A stretch of 64,000 nt of DNA from Coniferiporia sulphurascens. Its lineage: Eukaryota > Basidiomycota > Agaricomycetes > Hymenochaetales > Hymenochaetaceae. The notes below the pieces were generated by a model. It was not told where the DNA came from. It ran no database searches and saw only the letters and a program-made list of their open reading frames with translations. The stretch spans positions 434,001 to 498,000 of the forward strand of contig NBBA01000003.1 of the NCBI GenBank assembly GCA_002794785.1, read 5' to 3'. Positions 58,429 through 64,000 of this stretch are shown here, one piece after another. The translations under genes were made by a program, and so were the position numbers. Every line of letters begins with the position of its first letter. The stretch's first letter is position 1.

Positions 58429-61400
58429 AGAGGGGCAGATCAAAGGCGAATGGACGAGTTAAAAAGCCGTTGGTGTGTGATTCAAGCACAGAACCTAGAG
58501 CATAGGTTGTAAAAAAAGAAGAATACGGAGGGGTCAATTGAGAATTATCTTGAGAGTTGGGTGTCAAAAGAAAGCTAGACAGGGTAGACTTCAGAGGGAG
58601 GCTCCGCGCACAATGCGAGCATTGACAGGTGTGGGTTTAATGTATGGGTTGCAGATGAAATGGAAAGAGATGACGGTTTCGGATGCAGCGTGCGCGGACG
58701 GACAGAAACGGTTCATGCGGAGGGTGTACATTTTGACTCTAGTGAGTCGAGAGGACTCCGAAGTCAACGACCTCGGGTGTCCTCGTTTGAGAGCTCGGCC
58801 GCTTTCGCGATTAAGCTCTGCAAGTCGTAATTAAGCGCAAAAAACGAGGAGAAGGTGCAGAAAGCTGGGAGAAAGGGCAGAGCGAGAATGATGCTCAAGT
58901 AGGTCGTTTGGTGGGGAGTCAGTGGTTGGCCTTCTGACTCTGTCGTGTTAAGTGTGCGTGGGACAAACAGGGGCAAGCACGAGTCACGCTTAGCCAATCA
59001 TTCTGTCACTTCTCAGCCGGGACGAATCGGTACATCCATGACCCGTGCGTGGCTGTCCCGTCTCGACCCCTCTCTCCGGGTGGGCGATGCATCTCTGCCT
59101 GCGGGCCAGTGCTCGCCTCTCTGCCTTGCGGCAAGCGGCTGCCTGCTCACCGCTCGGGGGAGGCTCTCGCACTCGCATCCGCACCCGCACCCGCTCTCGC
59201 ACTTGCACACAGAGGCCCATGCCTGATCAACTTCCTCTTCTGGATGCCCTCTATCTGCGCACACGGCATCAACGCCCCCTCTCCACCCTGTGCTTTCACA
59301 TCTTTCTTCTCCAGATCGGACCCCTGTAGACTCTCTTCGTCCCCGGATATATCCCGTCCTTTGAATACACACTCCTCGTTGCCAGGGTGGCTTTAGTATT
59401 CATCCCTGCGTTTGCCTCCCGAATAGCCACCACATCCCTTATATGGATCACTGGCCGGTCACGGACGTGAGTGCCTCGATTCGGAAGCGAGTCGCAATTT
59501 TCAAGCGGTGTCTGACTCTATCCGTTGCAGTGATGACTCCTCTTATTCTTTTCTTTCTTTTTCGCTTTCCCCCGTCACAGCCGGCCTATCCTTCGGCTTT
59601 ACTTGCTGCCTTTTTTCAGTGACTCGCACGAGTCAAGTTTGACCATCGGAAACTCGCGTGAATGAAGAGATGGTTTTAGTTACGCATCCCGCTCGGTTGC
59701 TGTTGGCTCAGTCTTCAACGCGTCTCCGCGCTTCTAAGATCTGTTCACGCACCTAAACTGTATCCTGATAATCAGTTTCTCCCCTCGCGACCTTCATCTC
59801 CTCTACTTGACGCTGTTCCTGTTTAATGTCGCTCTGACATCACACAGCTGTGTTCTATCGATCCGACCCTCTACGGTTCGTCAAACGTGTCTCCCCTATA
59901 ACAAGATATCACTACGTACATCTGCTAGACGTACCTCCATTAGAGAGCCAAAAAGGCGCGAACTGGTTCAATTTAATCCCTTGCCTTCGCGCACTTACGA
60001 AGCACAATGGTAAAACTATTTTCCCCTGTACTCGCTGATGAAACCGAAATAGGGCTTCCAACATTACGTGCTGCTCATACTGTACAATTCCTGTCCGACA
60101 TCGCTCTTCGTGGTCTATATCGGGTCTCGCCTCAATTCTGGCTTGCAGAGGCTCATCCGAAACAATCAAGCTTGGAACGCAATTTATTTCGGAGAAAGAA
60201 AAAAATGACTCAGTTTGACCGGAACTGACAATTTTCTGGCCGCTGGCGGCATCGTCCATTTCCGGAAGTGAGGACACGCCTTAGCCTGCCTTGTCCGGCG
60301 CCAAACAGTACCTTAGGCCTCCGAGCCCTACGGTTCCCAAATTCGCCATATGCGGCCCGTCGTATATGGCGGACAACGATGCCTTGCTTCATATATCGGT
60401 CCCTCTTCGGGTTCGTATTGGGGATGACGACTTTCGCACGTTGTATTTCGGTGCGTGTTAGTTGTTTCAAGAGATGCGCTGCATACTATCATTTATGTAC
60501 GAAATTCCCCCTGTATATCCGAACATGAGGTGTACGGCGCAGCGAGTTTGAGTTATAACCAGTGATACACCCATCGGATGAACCTATGTAAAAACACGTT
60601 ACATACAATTGCGTGTGGGGATGCCTCATCGCCCGCGCTGTGTACTAATACTCTGGTGTCTCTTCGTTTCCTTTTTTACCAAGAAGTCCAGAAGCACGGT
60701 CAATGCCTGGACGCGACGGACCCCCTAGGCGTGTCAAGTCTGGGCCGCCACCCGCGTCGCAATCCCAATGCTGCGTTATGCACTACATACCCGGACCCTA
60801 CTGCTGCGCGTACTCACTCAGGACGGCTCAGCCTTCGGGAGTCACCCAGTACTGGTCATGACCCCCTGAGCCTCTGTGCTCTGCTCCGCAGTAGCTTTTC
60901 TCACGTGGGCCGTCCCTCCATAATTGTTCTTCGCCATATGCATGGGCGCGTGGTGTACGGAGCATGTTGCGTATCCTGTCCGCCGTAAGCACGCCGTGCC
61001 GGCCGGCCATACGAGCGTTGGCCACGCTCAGAACCCGTGGCCGTGTATTGATTATGTAATCAATCGGCCGAAGCACGCCCTTAGCCGCGGGCGGCCTGGT
61101 ACCCCTTTTGCCTACTGCTGTAAATCGAGGCCAGAAATACACATCCAGCGGCTGTCGTAGGTCAGCTCTCGTCCTTGAGGATATATAAAGCTTGCTCTAC
61201 TAGCAAATTCATAGCTATAATATTCGCCGAGAAAACGAGACGAACTTTCGGAGCCTGCAGTGGCAGTGTGCAGTTTCTTTTTGTAACTCCGGAAAGGTAG
61301 GAACGTCGATCATTCATTTTTATTAACATTAATATTACCCCAAGAGTCGCTGAAGGGAATTCATCCATCCATTTTGCGAGACGAAAGTTCGCCGCGTATC

Positions 61401-62081
61401 TAGTAATGATTGGATCTCCATAGCTAAAAGGCCAACCATCCTGGAATTGGTGTGAATTCGCTGGTTGTCTTGATACGTGGAATTTTGTCTAGTACCGGAA
61501 TAAGCATCACTGATCGAGAGACGTACACACAGTAATTTATTGTGCCCGAATATATGCACAGGCACATCTCCGATTGCTCACCTATCACCGCCCGTCTAGC
61601 TAACCCCTCTGATGTATTTGATCGGAACCGGTGAACTAATAACCCCTGTAGACTGATCCCGAAAGTGAGCGTCCAAGACTACTACAACGATGACGCCCGA
61701 TTAGTGTTATAGGCGATCTGATTGGCCACAATGGATTGAAGGTTTCAAGGGGCAACCAACGCGGCCCAAAACAAGGCTTATACCTAACCAGACTCTCTGA
61801 CGCAACTGCCCACAACTGCCATTGAAAATGTATTGTATTCATTCTCATCATAGACATATAAAATCCTCCATTTGTAAAAATGTCCTCTCAACGTCGCAAT
61901 TTGATTCAACCTAGACCGGCACAGCATAAACAATAAGCGACTAAACGAAAGATACCCAAAGCGTGAATATAGGAATGGTATAATATCAGAAGTAGAGGTG
62001 ACGGGATCAGTAAGTATCGTGACTAGGAGTACCAGGACACTTGACCCCGGGACCCCCCGATGGCGAGCAACTAGCCGACGT
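58429..62081. other. Long gene-poor interval (about 3.65 kb)
   Basis: Upstream of the cyclin gene and downstream of the GH23 gene. The left ~1 kb is probably cyclin promoter and leader. A C/G-rich hexamer-like array (CTCGCA/CCGCAC units) lies at 59165-59207. Frames up to about 136 codons (for example 60578-60988 plus) lack motifs. A non-coding transcript is possible but cannot be shown. Confidence 0.45.
59165..59207. repeat. Degenerate hexamer array of CTCGCA/CCGCAC units
   Basis: About seven imperfect 6-base units in a row, forming a purine-free strand interrupted by G at fixed spacing. It lies about 740 bases upstream of the cyclin ATG. Confidence 0.55.
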
Positions 62082-63471
62082 TCAGTTGCCGCACTTGTTG
62101 AGGTTGAAGTATTTGCCCAGAGCTGGGTTGTTCGTGTATGCATCAACGTTCTGTAACCAGCCATTGACAAACTGGTGGAGGCTGTATGCGGTTGACAGGG
62201 TAATAAGAAGAAAAAGTCCGTCAGATTCAAGAAAATTGAAAAATGTGAAATTGGCTTACTAGTCAAGATTGTTCTGACATCTGCAGCATGAGGTGTAGGC
62301 TGCGGCAGTAGCTGCGTCCTGCCGAACCGAATAAAGACAAATGAGCTCTCAGTCAATACCGAGGGAGAGTGAATATTCCGCACGTAGGTGAGACCGCGCG
62401 TCCAACCGTTGTACATGCCGATCGTCAAAAGAACGTTACCGTTGTTTGACGCCAGAGAGCTGGAGAAGTAAGACGCTCCCGTACGAATGTTGTAGTCCTG
62501 TCGGATAATAAGTAAGATATACTCTCAAAAAGACGGCGATTGACGTACAGGGTCTTTGCAGTTGCCCCCCGGCGCGTCTCCGCACTTGTCCTTCGTAAGC
62601 TGCATGAGACCCTGCTCACCTGCCCCACCGACCGTGTTGGGGTTGCATGAGCTCTCTTGCATAGCAAACGAAGCAAGCATGATTGGGGGAACTAATGGAA
62701 AGCGAAGAAAGCATGTTAATAGACAGAAAAAGAAGATAAAATAGCTGCTTACTTCCGTACTGGTTCCCATACTGTTCGAACAGAGAAATGTAGTCGGAGC
62801 AAGCTGAGAAAGGAGTGTTTGCTTGCTGTACGGCCCAGGAGAGGTCAACGGCAACGAGTTCGGATACTTGGACATTTGGAGGTTGCCAGCCACCGCTGCT
62901 GATACCGCAGTTGAGCCAGTCAATGTCACCGTTCGGCCCACTGGTTGCCGTTACATCCTCTATTTTTAAAGTAAACAGCAACAATTTAGCTGACAAGACT
63001 CATCTGATCCACCCAACAAATACACGTACTAGTTGCGCCGATGTTTCCGCACGTAGAAACTACGTTTATAAGTCCAGCTGCAGCGCTAGCACCGGAGATG
63101 CTGCCACCCTTGTTGTCAGACGACGTCTTCTTCGGCTTGGAGCTCGAAGATGTCGGAGTCCAGGTTGATGAGGCCGGTGCCCAGGTCGAGGAGGCCGGAG
63201 TCCAGGTTGAGGAAGTTGATTCAGCGGAGTATGTGGAGGACGACGACAGCGAAGTCGATGCCACGGTGGACGTCCGTGCCTTGCACCTCTTCGAACCATC
63301 AGTCGAGCGCCTAGCCTTCGCGATACTCTCAGAGGGCGCCCGGTGCTGAACAAGGCGCCGGTGTGCGTCAATGTGATGGCCTGATGACCTTTCGTGCAAA
63401 AGTGATGCGTGGACGTTGAGCGTCAGGAGACAGCCCACGATGAGCGCGGTAAGAGTACGGAGAGGAGTCAT
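62082..63471 (-). CDS. Secreted GH23-type lytic transglycosylase / lysozyme-like protein
   Basis: Lytic transglycosylases cleave the glycan strands of bacterial peptidoglycan; fungal secreted members are thought to act on bacteria or cell walls. Start ATG 63469-63471 gives a clear signal peptide (MTPLRTLTALIVGCLLTLNV, then HASLL). A basic pro-region and a Ser/Thr-rich stalk follow, with three copies of a seven-residue repeat (STWTPAS, STWAPAS, STWTPTS), likely O-glycosylated. A small Gly/Ala region leads to the catalytic domain, split over about five exons: NGDIDWLNCGISSGGWQPPN, then IMLASFAMQESSCNPNTVGG with the likely catalytic Glu in MQESS, AGEQGLMQLTKDKCGDAPGG, DYNIRTGASYFSSSLASNNG, MYNGWTRGLTY, and the end FVNGWLQNVDAYTNNPALGK, YFNLNKCGN. 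The Glu and the GLMQL and YNIRTGASYF motifs match GH23. Stop TGA 62082-62084. Confidence 0.9.
63155..63217 (-). repeat. Three 21-base coding repeats in the GH23 stalk
   Basis: Three consecutive 21-base units, in phase with codons, encode STWTPAS-type heptapeptides. In-frame gain or loss would change stalk length without disturbing the enzyme. Confidence 0.75.
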
Positions 63472-64000
63472 GGGTGTTGAACGAGCGGTGGAAAAAGAAT
63501 GTGGGGAGATCGGGAGAGGGAGATGGGGAAAGACCAGATGGGGGACTGGATGAGGAGACGGTGCTAGGGGCGGGATGGAGAGGCTATATAGCCTTACCGC
63601 TCGGCTCGGTAAAGATTTCACACTACGTCGCTACATGGCCGTCGGGCTGATGTCCAATCGCAGACCCACTCTCGTCGCCAAACACTTGTGATCGCTCTCC
63701 ATTCATTTCGAATCGTCCTTTCGATTAGCGCTTGGCAGACCAATCACATCCTACTGCCGATCGGCCAAGAAGCCCTCTGCCTCCATCACGAGTCCGGATG
63801 CACGAGAAAAATAAGTATAAAATGCTCAAAGGTCCCCAGGTATTCATCAAGCAGTGACCATGGTCAACCTTTCTGCGCGACCGTCAAGAAAATGCCACAG
63901 CACGGGAAGGTATTCAATATTACATAATGTGGCGAGCCGGCTCGTCCCGTCACGTGATCCGTGTAGTTCCTAATGTCGACGTGGAACGTGCGGCGGCACT
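63472..64000. promoter_or_regulatory. Promoter region of the GH23 gene and right flank
   Basis: A palindromic TATA element GGCTATATAGCC at 63582-63593 lies about 110 bases upstream of the GH23 ATG in the right orientation for transcription to the left. An E-box (CACGTG, GTCACGTGATCC) is at about 63950. Otherwise no gene is seen to the window end. Confidence 0.6.

Noticed and set aside
59049..59396. Ala/Pro-rich 115-codon frame on the plus strand
   Set aside because: It is produced by the CTCGCA-type repeat in another frame, overlaps frames on both strands and has no motif.
60578..60988. 136-codon plus-strand frame as a secreted Cys-rich protein
   Set aside because: No signal peptide, cysteines not in a known pattern, and an antisense frame of similar quality overlaps it.

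Overview
The window is nuclear DNA of a filamentous basidiomycete, most likely an Agaricomycete. Genes are split by many introns of about 50-70 bases with GT-AG (sometimes GC-AG) borders, there are tiny exons, both strands are densely used, and the gene families are fungal: a Spt23/Mga2-type membrane transcription factor, a Rtt107/Brc1 BRCT protein, a Pho80/Pcl cyclin, a Zn2Cys6 regulator and a secreted GH23 lysozyme-like enzyme. No rRNA, tRNA, CRISPR array or intact transposon was recognised.

Layout. 1-7031: 5' part of a Gyp1/TBC1D22 RabGAP (minus), divergent from a Rec114-like meiotic protein (plus), which converges on a Mga2/Spt23 homologue (minus). 7032-9427: gene-poor. 9428-17838: a very large minus-strand ZNFX1/Hrr1-type RNA helicase with CCCH fingers, SF1 helicase core, NF-X1 fingers and a C-terminal RZ finger. 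18919-20095: mitochondrial ETF alpha subunit. 20793-23160: Pex5 peroxisomal import receptor (minus), divergent from a Rtt107/Brc1 homologue (23483-27751). 28165-35097: Brr2 spliceosomal helicase. 35375-36324: an unrecognised single-pass membrane protein. 36538-39588: dihydroxyacid dehydratase (minus), divergent from an FAD monooxygenase (40211-41989). 42614-44288: a DUF262/GmrS-like protein converging on Dcc1 (44443-45770, minus). 47459-48939: unrecognised disordered protein. 50684-51878: short Zn2Cys6 regulator. 54992-55643: unrecognised 152-residue protein. 56318-58428: Pcl-type cyclin (minus). 62082-63471: secreted GH23 lytic transglycosylase-like protein (minus).

Most genes are single housekeeping functions rather than one pathway. 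Recurrent themes are genome maintenance and meiosis (Rec114-like, Rtt107/Brc1-like, Dcc1), RNA and chromatin (Brr2, ZNFX1/Hrr1-like) and lipid or organelle metabolism (Mga2/Spt23, ETF alpha, Pex5). No secondary-metabolite or defence cluster could be shown. The least ordinary observations are several GC-AG introns in the ZNFX1-like gene and one in brr2, coding exons of 4, 7, 19 and 22 bases, a dihydroxyacid dehydratase without a visible mitochondrial presequence, a eukaryotic DUF262 protein, and a bacterial-type lysozyme fold behind a repeat-rich secretory leader.
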